Positions 26,027 through 34,534 of a stretch of 53,194 bases of DNA are shown here, one piece after another. The position numbers and the translations under genes were made by a program. The notes under the pieces are model-generated. The model saw only the letters and a program-made list of their open reading frames with translations. It made no database searches and was not told the origin of the DNA. The stretch covers positions 1 to 53,194 of the forward strand of contig JAEYKW010000004.1 in NCBI GenBank assembly GCA_023408075.1, read 5' to 3'. The DNA is from Bacillota bacterium (GTDB lineage: Bacteria; Bacillota; Clostridia; Christensenellales; SZUA-584). Within the stretch, counting starts at the first letter, position 1. Each line of letters begins with the position of its first letter.

Positions 26027-27325
26027 ATGATGAGAAGACTGCTGGCTATACTCTTGATATTATTTGCAGCTGCACTGACGGCATGCACCGCTGTGGGTAC
26101 GGTGCCGGTGACGGCGGAAACATCCGCGCCTGCCCCGACAGTGAGCGAAACGGCAAGTGAACCGGTGACGCGCACGGACTACCCGATGGCATATTTGCCC
26201 GGGCTCGATGCGGCGGGGGTGCTTGCGAATGAAAGCTATTCTATCGGTATTGTGGTCAGCGCGTCGTCGCCGTATGCGGCAAACTTCGAAGCGTTTACGC
26301 AGCTTGCCAAAGCTTACGAAGACGCGTTTGATATGACCGTCAAGGTTGAACAGCCGGATGAAGCAGGGCAGCTAAGCTGCGTGAGAGAACTGATTGAGAA
26401 CGGCATCACGTTTTTGATTTTTGCGCCGGGTGGGGACGAACCGCTCGGTGAGGTGGACAAGCTGTGCGCTCAAAACGGCGTGCCTTACATCACGGTCGGG
26501 CAGCGCACGGAAGCCGTGCCCGGAGAGGGCGGCTATATCTGCACGATCGAACCGGATGATTTTCTCGTCGGCATACTTACCGGCCAGAGCATTGCCGATG
26601 CGATGAAGGCGCAGTATGGCGAGCCCTACGGCAATATCGCAGAAATCACGGGCGTGGTCAGCGACAAAACGTCCATACTCCGGTCGAGCGGATTGAGATA
26701 TGGGCTTTTATCCTACAGCAAGCTCAATGTGGTTTGCAGTGTGGCCGGTAACGGCGATAAAGATACGGTGTATAAAGCCGCCGAAAACATATTCAAAGCG
26801 TGCCGCGAGGGCGAGCTGGACGGCATTGTGGTGCCGGACGACAGCGCGGCGCTGACGGTGCTGCAGGCGGCGCTCGACTATGACAGAAACGACGTGGCGG
26901 GCAAAATATGGAGCGCGGGGGCCACTGTGGAAGGACTGACCGGCGTCTACTACGGCCAAATTGCCCAAACCATCGAAACAGCATCGCAGACAGGTATGGC
27001 TGCCATGGAATATGCGGTGCATTACCTGAACGGCGACAGAGGTTTTCCGGCCGTGATCACATCGCTCACGCGCGTGTTTGCGGCGGATTCGCCGGAGAAA
27101 AAGGACGGCATCAAAAACATGATTGCGGCGCTGAAAGAGCGCAGTGCTCGAAGCTGCCTCGAAGACGTCGGCGATTACGGGCTGTTCCTGCCGCAGGAGA
27201 ACATCAAGAATTACCCAAAAAGATATGATCTCAATTCGGATATTGAAGGATATTTAAGTGCATACGAGCCGTATACCACCGAGAGAGCGATTTACAAGCA
27301 AAATGAAGGGACGGATGGGACCTGA
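26027..27325 (+). CDS. orphan periplasmic-binding-protein-like lipoprotein
   Basis: 432 residues. Signal peptide with lipobox LTAC (Cys20) and a Thr/Ser/Pro-rich linker to about residue 50. The rest resembles a two-lobed sugar-type binding protein (YSIGIVVSASSPYAANFEAF, ITFLIFAPGGDEPLGEV, DGIVVPDDSAALTVLQAALD), possibly the DUF3798/Peripla_BP_4 group. No permease or ATPase gene adjoins it, so it may be a sensor or an orphan receptor. The GGAGG site favours the second ATG at 26030. A promoter for the next gene lies right after its stop, so it is probably monocistronic. Confidence 0.8.
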   Translation: MMRRLLAILLILFAAALTACTAVGTVPVTAETSAPAPTVSETASEPVTRTDYPMAYLPGLDAAGVLANESYSIGIVVSASSPYAANFEAFTQLAKAYEDAFDMTVKVEQPDEAGQLSCVRELIENGITFLIFAPGGDEPLGEVDKLCAQNGVPYITVGQRTEAVPGEGGYICTIEPDDFLVGILTGQSIADAMKAQYGEPYGNIAEITGVVSDKTSILRSSGLRYGLLSYSKLNVVCSVAGNGDKDTVYKAAENIFKACREGELDGIVVPDDSAALTVLQAALDYDRNDVAGKIWSAGATVEGLTGVYYGQIAQTIETASQTGMAAMEYAVHYLNGDRGFPAVITSLTRVFAADSPEKKDGIKNMIAALKERSARSCLEDVGDYGLFLPQENIKNYPKRYDLNSDIEGYLSAYEPYTTERAIYKQNEGTDGT

Positions 27326-27341
27326 GCAGACGGTATAAGGA

Positions 27342-27370
27342 TTTCCATTTGCGGTGTGATAGAGTATAAT
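27342..27370 (+). promoter_or_regulatory. putative promoter of the first beta-propeller gene
   Basis: TTTCCA (27342-27347) and a perfect TATAAT (27365-27370) are 17 bases apart, 37 bases before the start codon. Confidence 0.5.
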
Positions 27371-27406
27371 TAGCATGGTGGATTACAAAAGCGGAAGGCA
27401 CAGATT

Positions 27407-29239
27407 ATGAGAAAAAAGAGTTACTACTTAAAAACGCGCAGGGGAAAACGGAGAGCAAAAAGGCGTTTTGTTGTGGTATTGAGCCTGCTGATTGTTGCGG
27501 TGGGCGCAGGCGCGTATTTTCTTATTTCGGTGCTCGGAAAACCGGTGGATAACGCGCAGTCGTCCGATGAACTCGTCCAAATGACGCCAAGCGCCACAGA
27601 GGCACCCACGCCGGAGCCGCTCACGACGCTCGCGGCGGACCTTGTGCCCGCGCCGGTGCAGGGCACAAACCCGGCAGACATCTCTCTCACAACGGGATTG
27701 ATGGTGGACGGCACCGAAACTCAAAGCTATCAGCGCACCGAACCGATCACATTCGGTTCGGGCGAAGAATACACGGCGCTCGAAGGTGTGACCACCTTCC
27801 GGGGCAACAACTACCGCGACGAGGCAAGCTGGGGTGCGGCGCAGATCACCGACGGCACACTGACGCTGCTCAATACCCGAACGACAGGAGCGACGGGCAG
27901 CTGGGGCGGTATGGCTTGGACAGGTCAACCGCTGATCGTCAAATGGCCCGACGATCTGCGCGCGAAAATGACGACGCTTGACGAGGAATACCGCAACAAA
28001 CAGGGGTTTGTGGAGGTCATTTACGCGTCGCTGAGCGGCTACGTTTATTTCATGGATCTCGAGACGGGTGAAAAGACGCGTAGCGCGCTTAACGTGGGCG
28101 GCCCGGTGAAAGGAACGCCGAGCCTAGACCCAAGAGGGTACCCGATTCTCTATGTCGGTCAGGGGCTCCAAGCCGACGGCAACGATCAGAAAAGCAAAGA
28201 CATGTATTTCAGGGCTTACAGCCTGATCACAGGCGAAAAGCTGATGCAGGTGGGCGCGGCGGATAAGGACCCGTTTGCCTATCGTACCTGGCAGGCGTAC
28301 GATGCAAGCCCGCTCATTGATGCCGAAACGGACTCGTTGATTTGGCCTGGCGAAAACGGCGTGGTTTACGTGTGCGACCTCAATACAAGCTATGACGCGC
28401 AGACGGGCGCCCTCACAATGGATATGGACCCCAAGAAGGTGAAATACCGTTACACCTCACCGCAGAATCAGGCAGCGGACGCCGGCAGCGGCGGCCGGTG
28501 GGGCATTGAAAATTCGCCGGCCGCATGGCGCAACTACATCTTTTTCACGGACAATGCGGGGATTTTACAGTGCGTGGATTTAAACACGATGACGCCGGTG
28601 TACGCAAACAATGTTTCGGACGACAGCGACGTATCGATGGTGCTGGAGGAAGCGCCTGCCGACCAGACGATCTATCTGTATACGGGCTGCGAATATGACG
28701 AGCTCGTGCGCCCCGATGCCGCACAAACAGGCCCGAATTTCACAGGCACAGCCTATGCGCGCAAAATCAACGGACTGACGGGTGAGGTGGTCTGGGAAGT
28801 GCCGTTTACCGTGCAGGCGAACGGCGATGTGGACGGCGGCATACTCGCGTCGCCGGTGCTCGGCAAAGAGGGCACCTCGATGGAGGGGCTCATCATCTAT
28901 AACGTGACAATGGAAGTGAAGGGCGAGGCCACAACGAGCCGCCTTGTTGCGCTCAACAAGGAAGACGGCAGCGAGGCCTGGTCTTATGATATGGAGGCGC
29001 AGGGCTGGTCGCCGTCGTCGCCCGTTCCGGTTTATACATCTGACGGCAAGGGATACATCGTTCAGTGCGACCGCTCGGGCGATGTGGCTTTGATAGAGGT
29101 CAACGGCGAGACGGGGACGGAAATCGCGAAGCTCAATGTGGGAGAGAGCGACAACTTTGAAGCAACGCCCGCCGTTTACGGCAATACAATTGTGGTCGCA
29201 TCAAGAGACAAACATATTTTCTTTATCACGATCGGATGA
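27407..29239 (+). CDS. membrane-anchored PQQ-like beta-propeller protein, first paralog
   Basis: 610 residues. Very basic N terminus (about 20 residues rich in Lys/Arg), one transmembrane helix (about 22-42), a Pro/Thr-rich linker, then an extracellular PQQ/BamB-like beta-propeller. Repeated blade features: GVTTFRGNNYRDEASWG, YPILYVGQGLQADG, QAYDASPLIDAETDSLIWPGENG, RNYIFFTDNAGILQCVDLNTM, DGGILASPVLG and GWSPSSPVPVY. It has a close paralog 210 bases downstream. Likely a surface scaffold or cell-envelope binding protein; no catalytic residues are recognised. Confidence 0.8.
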   Translation: MRKKSYYLKTRRGKRRAKRRFVVVLSLLIVAVGAGAYFLISVLGKPVDNAQSSDELVQMTPSATEAPTPEPLTTLAADLVPAPVQGTNPADISLTTGLMVDGTETQSYQRTEPITFGSGEEYTALEGVTTFRGNNYRDEASWGAAQITDGTLTLLNTRTTGATGSWGGMAWTGQPLIVKWPDDLRAKMTTLDEEYRNKQGFVEVIYASLSGYVYFMDLETGEKTRSALNVGGPVKGTPSLDPRGYPILYVGQGLQADGNDQKSKDMYFRAYSLITGEKLMQVGAADKDPFAYRTWQAYDASPLIDAETDSLIWPGENGVVYVCDLNTSYDAQTGALTMDMDPKKVKYRYTSPQNQAADAGSGGRWGIENSPAAWRNYIFFTDNAGILQCVDLNTMTPVYANNVSDDSDVSMVLEEAPADQTIYLYTGCEYDELVRPDAAQTGPNFTGTAYARKINGLTGEVVWEVPFTVQANGDVDGGILASPVLGKEGTSMEGLIIYNVTMEVKGEATTSRLVALNKEDGSEAWSYDMEAQGWSPSSPVPVYTSDGKGYIVQCDRSGDVALIEVNGETGTEIAKLNVGESDNFEATPAVYGNTIVVASRDKHIFFITIG

Positions 29240-29253
29240 GTGTCAATGCTGTT

Positions 29254-29284
29254 CCCCCGGCGCAAACCAGCCGGGGGATTTTTC
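29254..29284 (+). terminator. intrinsic terminator after the first beta-propeller gene
   Basis: CCCCCGGC (29254-29261) and GCCGGGGG (29270-29277) form a perfect 8-bp GC stem with an 8-base loop, followed by ATTTTTC. Confidence 0.85.
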
Positions 29285-29364
29285 ATATCCTGGGGAAAAT
29301 GTGGCCTGTTTTTGCTGTTCACAATTCGTTTACATGCCAAAAGGCAACGAAATATGAAAATTCG

Positions 29365-29394
29365 TTGTTTTTTTTATGACTTTTGTACTATAAT
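29365..29394 (+). promoter_or_regulatory. putative promoter of the second beta-propeller gene
   Basis: TTGTTT (29365-29370) and a perfect TATAAT (29389-29394) are 18 bases apart, 55 bases before the start codon. A short AACGAA/TTCGTT stem with a T run overlaps the -35 side. Confidence 0.5.
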
Positions 29395-29449
29395 CTAAAA
29401 ACAGTGGTGTTTTGCGGTGGTGCAATCCATTTGATGAAAGGCTGGAACT

Positions 29450-31303
29450 ATGAAGAGTCGATACTACGCAAGAAGACGCAGCAGAAGGAGAACGAGCCCT
29501 AAGTTTTTTATCATACTCGGTGTGCTGGTCGTCGCACTTGCGGGCGGCATATATCTGATTGTGACGGCGATAGGTAACGAGCCGGGCAGCCCGGTGTCTC
29601 CGAGAGATTCGGCAGCCATGGAGACGCCCGACGCAGGCGTCACGCTGCCTGAGGCGACACCCGAAGCCACACCGTCGCCCACGCCCGAGCCGACAATGGC
29701 GGCAGAGCTGGTACCGCACGCAACGGAAAACACAGATCCGGCAAAATTCGGATTTACGACAAAAATATACAGTGACGGCACGGAAACGGCCGATTATAAC
29801 CGCGGTGAATCTGTTGCCTTCCCGACGGGTGCCGAATACACCGCCCTGCAGGGTGTGACCACGTACCGCGGCAACAACTACCGCGATACGTCGAGCTACG
29901 GCCCTGTGGACATCGCGAACGGGCAGCTCACGCTGCTCGATATTGACAAAACGACGAGTTCCGCCGGCAGATGGAGCGGCTCCGCCTGTACGGGGCAGCC
30001 GCTGATTGTGACATGGCCGGATGCGACAAGGCAGATCATGACGACGCTCTATGAAGAGTTTCGCCAGAAAGCGGGTTTCACAGAGGTCATTATCCCGTCG
30101 GTGGACGGCAACATTTATTTCATGGAGCTTTCGACGGGGGCGAAGACGCGCGATCCCATTGCAATCGGCGCGCCCACGAAGGGCACGGCAAGCCTTGACC
30201 CGCGCGGCTATCCTATTCTCTACGTGGGGCAGGGGCTCAATCCGGCGGGCAGCACCACGGAATGCAACGACATGTATTTTCGGATATACAACCTGATTGA
30301 CGGTCAGGAGCTTTATAAATTCGGCGCATCGGATAGAGATCCGGTGGCTTACCGCAATTGGCAGGCATACGATGCGAGCCCGCTCATTGACGCGGCAACG
30401 GATACGCTGATTGAACCGGGCGAAAACGGCGTGCTGTATACGGTGAAGCTCAATACGGCTTATGACGAGGCGGCGGGTACGCTGACGATGAACCCAGGGC
30501 CGATGGTGAAATATGCATACAACTCAACGCGCAACGCAGCCACGAGCATATACGGCATGGAAAACTCGCCGACGGCATGGCGCAACTATGTGTTCTTTAC
30601 GGATAACATCGGCATGCTGCAGTGCGTCGATTTGAACACGATGAAGCTCATTTACGCCAATGATCTCGAAAACGACAGCGACGTTTCGATGGTGCTCGAA
30701 GAGGATATCGCCAAGCAGGATTTCTATCTCTACACGGGCTGCGAATTTGACGATACGGTTGTCAACGCGAAAGAAGCCAAAGGGCCGTGCCATGCGCGCA
30801 AGATCGACGGCCTGACGGGCGAGATACTGTGGACGGCAAACTTTGATGTGTACACAGCCGTGGACGGCAGCGTAGACGGCGGCATACTCGCTTCGCCGAT
30901 ACTCGGCAAGCCGGGCACATCGATTGAAGGACTGATTATCTACACGGTGTCCAACGCGATACTCGAGGACGGCACCAAAACCGCGCTGATGGTCGCGCTT
31001 GATAAAGAGACGGGCAATATCGTTTGGCAGCTCGATCTGCAAAACGAGGGCTGGACGCCTTCATCGCCGGTGCCCGTTTATACGGCGGACGGACAGGCTT
31101 ACATCGTGCAGTGCCTGTATAAAGGCGATATCAAGCTGATCAAAGCGAGTGCGACGGAGGGAACCGTAGCGGATACGCTCAATGTGAGCACCGAAAAGGG
31201 AACGGAAGAGCCCAACAGCTTTGAAGCGACACCTGTGGTGTTTGGCAATACCATTGTGGTCGGGTCCAGAAGCGGTCACTTCTTCTTCCTCACAATCGGA
31301 TAA
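29450..31303 (+). CDS. membrane-anchored PQQ-like beta-propeller protein, second paralog
   Basis: 617 residues with the same plan as the gene before it: Arg-rich N terminus, a transmembrane helix (about 20-42), a Thr/Pro/Glu-rich linker, and a propeller with closely matching blades (GVTTYRGNNYRDTSSYG, YPILYVGQGLNPAG, QAYDASPLIDAATDTLIEPG, RNYVFFTDNIGMLQCVDLNTM, DGGILASPILGKPGTSIEGL). The matches extend over the full length, so the two arose by tandem duplication and then diverged, mostly in the linker. Each copy has its own promoter and terminator, so they may be expressed separately. Confidence 0.8.
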   Translation: MKSRYYARRRSRRRTSPKFFIILGVLVVALAGGIYLIVTAIGNEPGSPVSPRDSAAMETPDAGVTLPEATPEATPSPTPEPTMAAELVPHATENTDPAKFGFTTKIYSDGTETADYNRGESVAFPTGAEYTALQGVTTYRGNNYRDTSSYGPVDIANGQLTLLDIDKTTSSAGRWSGSACTGQPLIVTWPDATRQIMTTLYEEFRQKAGFTEVIIPSVDGNIYFMELSTGAKTRDPIAIGAPTKGTASLDPRGYPILYVGQGLNPAGSTTECNDMYFRIYNLIDGQELYKFGASDRDPVAYRNWQAYDASPLIDAATDTLIEPGENGVLYTVKLNTAYDEAAGTLTMNPGPMVKYAYNSTRNAATSIYGMENSPTAWRNYVFFTDNIGMLQCVDLNTMKLIYANDLENDSDVSMVLEEDIAKQDFYLYTGCEFDDTVVNAKEAKGPCHARKIDGLTGEILWTANFDVYTAVDGSVDGGILASPILGKPGTSIEGLIIYTVSNAILEDGTKTALMVALDKETGNIVWQLDLQNEGWTPSSPVPVYTADGQAYIVQCLYKGDIKLIKASATEGTVADTLNVSTEKGTEEPNSFEATPVVFGNTIVVGSRSGHFFFLTIG

Positions 31304-31320
31304 ACTGCGATATACGAAAA

Positions 31321-31361
31321 GACCTCAGCCGGGGCAAAAACCGCCTGAGGTCTTTTGTTTT
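31321..31361 (+). terminator. intrinsic terminator after the second beta-propeller gene
   Basis: GACCTCAG (31321-31328) pairs with CTGAGGTC (31345-31352), followed by TTTTGTTTT. Between here and 31524 I see no gene that I can support. Confidence 0.85.
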
Positions 31362-31524
31362 ATGAATTTTTTTGCATGCCGGGGGAGCAAGATGGCGTTT
31401 GATCTGAAAAAAGCTTTTGGCAAAAGGCTGGCTTTACTCCTACAGTACTGTAAAACTGAAAAGTTTTCCCTCGGTCTGGGAGGCCAAAAGGCAGTACCCG
31501 TCAAGGCAGGCTATGCTCAATAAT

Positions 31525-31550
31525 GAAAAATCCCCGGCGTGACCGGGGAT
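31525..31550 (-). terminator. intrinsic terminator of the YhfC-type gene
   Basis: ATCCCCGG (31530-31537) and CCGGGGAT (31543-31550) form a perfect stem; on the minus strand it is followed by TTTTTC. It lies 27 bases past the stop codon. Confidence 0.85.
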
Positions 31551-31576
31551 ATCGTTTTCATATATGTCAGTTGCCG

Positions 31577-32353
31577 TTATTCCTCTTTGGGTTCCGGCTC
31601 AAACTGTTTTCTTGTCCGCAGTATGTATACCACGGAGAGCGCCGCGAGTACCCCTAGATAAATCACAATCGTGACATTGGAAAAGACGAACGCTTCAGGC
31701 ACACCGTCAATAATCAGGTGGGCGAGGACGGCGATGCCAAGATAAGCAAGCTTGAATTTGCGGATACCGAGCAGGACCAATACCGACAGCGCAATATGAA
31801 TGATAAACATAAAGATACGGTCGAGGCCGCCGAGATAAATATCAATGGGCATCACCGTGGTGAGATTCCGGATGGCTTCGTTGGCCATCTCAGGGCTGGA
31901 CATGGCGGCAATCTGGTCCGTCTGACCGCTGTTGATCATATTGGCAAACGAGAGGCTGCCGATGTAGTTAAGGGCTCCTATAAATATCGCCTCAAAGCCT
32001 GCGTATCCGATGCCCATAGAAAGACCGTCGGAAAAGCTGCGTCGCTCCTTGAGCAGCAGCTTGTAGCCCGCATACCGCCCGACTTCGGTGAAGAGGCCCA
32101 TAGAGACACCGGCGAAAAGACCAAGCAGCCATGGGTTTTTGATCATGTTTTGATACCACTCGGCGGATACGATAAGCCCCATAACGGTAACGCGCGATAT
32201 CAACTGGAACACAATGAACACCGCAAGCCCGACCAGAGCGGGGATAAACGGTTTGCGGCGATTATACAGCAGATACACAAGACAGCCGAGCGGCATGGCG
32301 ACGCAGATGATGATATCGATGATCATGGCGGTAATAGAAGCGGATTCTACCAT
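31577..32353 (-). CDS. YhfC-family intramembrane protease-like protein
   Basis: 258 residues, polytopic, with hydrophobic segments at about 9-28, 36-60, 75-95, 115-135, 175-200 and 205-245. Conserved polar positions fit the YhfC/CPBP-like membrane protease family: TEVGRYAGYKLLLK, GIGYAGFEAIFIG, DRIFMFIIHIALSV and AHLIIDGVPEAF, where the Glu and His residues within helices would form the active site. The usual GHGGxEA of the family reads GIGYAGFEA here. Substrate unknown. The start ATG has a GGAG site, and a promoter candidate precedes it. Confidence 0.85.
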   Translation of the reverse strand: MVESASITAMIIDIIICVAMPLGCLVYLLYNRRKPFIPALVGLAVFIVFQLISRVTVMGLIVSAEWYQNMIKNPWLLGLFAGVSMGLFTEVGRYAGYKLLLKERRSFSDGLSMGIGYAGFEAIFIGALNYIGSLSFANMINSGQTDQIAAMSSPEMANEAIRNLTTVMPIDIYLGGLDRIFMFIIHIALSVLVLLGIRKFKLAYLGIAVLAHLIIDGVPEAFVFSNVTIVIYLGVLAALSVVYILRTRKQFEPEPKEE

Positions 32354-32382
32354 TGAAAATAACTCCTTCGTTTGTTATAGAA

Positions 32383-32411
32383 ATTGTATACCATTAAATT
32401 CTAGAATACAA
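32383..32411 (-). promoter_or_regulatory. putative promoter of the YhfC-type gene
   Basis: Minus-strand TTGTAT (32406-32411) and TACAAT (32383-32388) with a 17-base spacer, about 30 bases before the start codon. Confidence 0.45.
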
Positions 32412-32440
32412 GAAGTCAAAAATTTACCTGTTTGAAGCAC

Positions 32441-32465
32441 AAAAATGCCGGAGCAAGCCTCCGGC
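32441..32465 (-). terminator. intrinsic terminator downstream of the 44-residue ORF
   Basis: GCCGGAG (32447-32453) and CTCCGGC (32459-32465) form a 7-bp stem with a 5-base loop; on the minus strand it is followed by ATTTTTGTG. It ends transcription arriving from the small membrane protein gene before the YhfC promoter. Confidence 0.75.
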
Positions 32466-32466
32466 G

Positions 32467-32713
32467 AATGGTTAATAAGAAGGTTATTAGAGGCTTTGCT
32501 GTAAGAATCGGCTTATTAAGCCGCCCCGTCCACTGCGCAGTGGATGGAACCTGCAATTTTTTTCGCTTGAACACGTCGTTATGCCTATCCACTGCGATAG
32601 CGGGAAGCAAGGTTGCAAGTCCATCAGCCTATGACTGATTCTTCCGTATACCGACACTCACCGCCATACCGTAAAGGTGCGGCGCGATCATCAAAACGGC
32701 AATCACAAAAAAA
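32467..32713. other. non-coding stretch with a 16-bp palindrome
   Basis: No convincing gene. It contains the perfect palindrome TCCACTGCGCAGTGGA (32529-32544), with half of it (TCCACTGCG) repeated at 32588-32596. Short open frames here on both strands lack ribosome binding sites. It lies between a terminator and a small minus-strand gene and may be the remnant of a repeat or a long 3' untranslated region. Confidence 0.5.
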
Positions 32714-32848
32714 TCAGTTGGAACTGCGGCTGTTATTGAGTTTTTTAGATAAATAGCGATAGAGCATGACGCATAAAAAGATGATGCCCCCATAAAGCAG
32801 AATATTAAGGACATGCACGGCTATTGCTCCAATATCGAAGTCAGGCAT
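32714..32848 (-). CDS. small single-pass membrane protein, 44 aa
   Basis: A 44-residue ORF starting at the second of two adjacent ATGs (32848), five bases after GGAGG; the first ATG (32851) is too close to the site. The sequence has a hydrophobic span (AIAVHVLNILLYGGIIFLCV) followed by a basic tail (YRYLSKKLNNSRSS), the usual plan of a small membrane protein with the C terminus in the cytoplasm. No homolog recognised. A terminator is found 250 bases downstream. Confidence 0.6.
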   Translation of the reverse strand: MPDFDIGAIAVHVLNILLYGGIIFLCVMLYRYLSKKLNNSRSSN

Positions 32849-32921
32849 CATAACCTCCGAAAAAAATGTGTTTCTAAAATCTATTATATAGTAGAAAACA
32901 GAAAAAGGAAATGCAGGTATG

Positions 32922-32947
32922 AAAAAAGGCGGGATGGGAATCCCGCC
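32922..32947 (-). terminator. intrinsic terminator of nfnAB
   Basis: GGCGGGA and TCCCGCC (32928-32947) form a perfect stem; on the minus strand it is followed by TTTTTTC. It lies beyond a dispersed repeat, so the nfnB 3' untranslated region contains that repeat. Confidence 0.8.
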
Positions 32948-32948
32948 C

Positions 32949-33104
32949 CAGCTTGATGAAAAACCCCTTCTTGTCATGCTGAGGAGCAAAGCGACGTGAC
33001 TACGAAGTGGAACGCATCCCATGACAAAACGCTTTATACATGGGATTTTTCGTTTCGCTTACGTTCGCTCAAAATGACACGAACCACTTTGTCAGCAGCC
33101 TGAG
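32949..33104 (-). repeat. dispersed palindromic repeat, copy A
   Basis: 156 bp that recur in inverted orientation at 40825-40994 with two substitutions and one 14-base length difference. The element is itself a long imperfect palindrome: TGTCAT..TGAG..AGCG arms, and CATGGGA/TCCCATG around a 15-base loop. Copy A has lost the CTACGAAGTGGA block in one arm. It lies in the 3' untranslated region of nfnB. Confidence 0.85.
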
Positions 33105-33136
33105 AGGTCAATTTAACGCCCTCAGTCGAACAACTG

Positions 33137-34534
33137 CTATTTGCTCATATACTCGAGCATTGCCTTGGCGGCTGTTTTGCCTGCGCCCATCGCGAGTATG
33201 ACGGTGGCTGCGCCCGAAACGGCATCGCCGCCCGCGTAAACGCCCTCGATGGACGTTGCGCATGTGTCTTCATCCACAATGATGCCGCCCCATTTTTGCG
33301 TCTTGAGGCCGGGCGTGGCTTCGCGCATGAGCGGATTCGGGCTCTGGCCGATGGCGATGACCGCCGCATCGAGCTCGATCTCGTATTCGCTGCCTGCCAC
33401 GGGCACAGGGCGGCGGCGGCCCGAGCTGTCGGGTTCGCCGAGCTCCATTTTCTGCAGCCTCATGCCGCGCACATAGCCGTCTTCCGTGCCGAGTATTTCG
33501 GTGGGGTTGACGAGCAGATGGAAAATGATGCCCTCTTCCTTTGCGTGATGGATTTCTTCGTTTCTCGCGGGCATCTCGGCTTCGCTGCGGCGATAGATGA
33601 TATAGACTTCCTCCGCGCCGAGGCGCTTCGCGCAGCGCGCCGCGTCCATTGCGACGTTGCCGCCGCCGATCACGGCCACCTTTTTATGCCGCACCACCGG
33701 CGTATCAAACTCGGGGAACTTGTAGCCCTTCATCAGATTGATGCGCGTTAGAAATTCGTTCGCGGAATAGACGCCGTTGAGACTCTCGCCCGGTATGTTC
33801 ATAAAGCTCGGAAGCCCCGCCCCGGTGCCGATGAATATCGTATCATAGCCCATCTCTTTGAGGTCGTCTATGGTCAATACGCGACCCATCACCATGTTGG
33901 TCTCAATTTTTACGCCCATGCAGACGAGTGCATCGATCTCTTTTTTCACAAGATCTTTGGGCAGACGGAATTCGGGGATGCCATAAACGAGCACGCCGCC
34001 CGATGTGTGGAACGCCTCGAACACAGTGACATCCACACCGTTTTTCGCGAGATCCGCCGCGCAGGTGAGCCCGGCAGGGCCGGAGCCGATGATGGCGGCT
34101 TTCTTGCCGTTGGGTAAGCCGCAAACCGGAGGCGCGACGCCTTTGTCAATCGCGTAGTCCGCCGCAAAGCGCTCAAGCCGGCCGATGCCGACGGGTTCGC
34201 CCTTGATGCCGCGCACACAGCGCTCTTCGCACTGCGATTCCTGCGGACAGACACGCCCGCATATGGCGGGCAGGCCGTTGGTCTCGCGTATCTTGTTATA
34301 GGCGTCAACATATTGTCCTTCGGCGATGAGGCCGATAAAATCGGGTATCTGCACATTGACGGGACAACCCGCGACGCAAGGCTGGTTTTTGCACTGCAGG
34401 CAGCGCGCGGCTTCACTCTGTGCCATCTCCTCGGTGTATCCGAGCGCGACCTCGCCGAAGTTGGCAGCCCGTACCTGAGGGTCCTGTTCCGGCATCGGTG
34501 TTTTCTTTAAGTCCATATTGCGTTTTGCCGCCAT
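33137..34534 (-). CDS. nfnB: NfnB: NAD(P)H-dependent flavoprotein subunit of NADH-dependent ferredoxin:NADP oxidoreductase (GltD-like)
   Basis: 465 residues, the standard length of NfnB/SudA. N-terminal Cys motifs for two [4Fe-4S] clusters (RCLQCKNQPCVAGCPVNVQ and CGRVCPQESQCEERCVRG), FAD-binding GSGPAGLTCA, NADP-binding GGGNVAMDAARCAKRLG and C-terminal GGDAVSGAATVILAMGAGK. With NfnA it couples reduced ferredoxin and NADH oxidation to NADP reduction by electron bifurcation. It starts on the base after the nfnA stop codon, and its GGGAGGTGAGG site is within nfnA. A lone glutamate synthase small subunit is the alternative, but the nfnA partner argues for NfnB. Confidence 0.9.
   Translation of the reverse strand: MAAKRNMDLKKTPMPEQDPQVRAANFGEVALGYTEEMAQSEAARCLQCKNQPCVAGCPVNVQIPDFIGLIAEGQYVDAYNKIRETNGLPAICGRVCPQESQCEERCVRGIKGEPVGIGRLERFAADYAIDKGVAPPVCGLPNGKKAAIIGSGPAGLTCAADLAKNGVDVTVFEAFHTSGGVLVYGIPEFRLPKDLVKKEIDALVCMGVKIETNMVMGRVLTIDDLKEMGYDTIFIGTGAGLPSFMNIPGESLNGVYSANEFLTRINLMKGYKFPEFDTPVVRHKKVAVIGGGNVAMDAARCAKRLGAEEVYIIYRRSEAEMPARNEEIHHAKEEGIIFHLLVNPTEILGTEDGYVRGMRLQKMELGEPDSSGRRRPVPVAGSEYEIELDAAVIAIGQSPNPLMREATPGLKTQKWGGIIVDEDTCATSIEGVYAGGDAVSGAATVILAMGAGKTAAKAMLEYMSK

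Noticed and set aside
31356..31524. Possible small gene or RNA between the second propeller gene and the YhfC-type gene
   Set aside because: A short open frame exists but has no ribosome binding site of its own, and I could not recognise any structured RNA.
32629..32814. 61-residue minus-strand hydrophobic frame
   Set aside because: It overlaps the better-supported 44-residue ORF in another frame and has no ribosome binding site.
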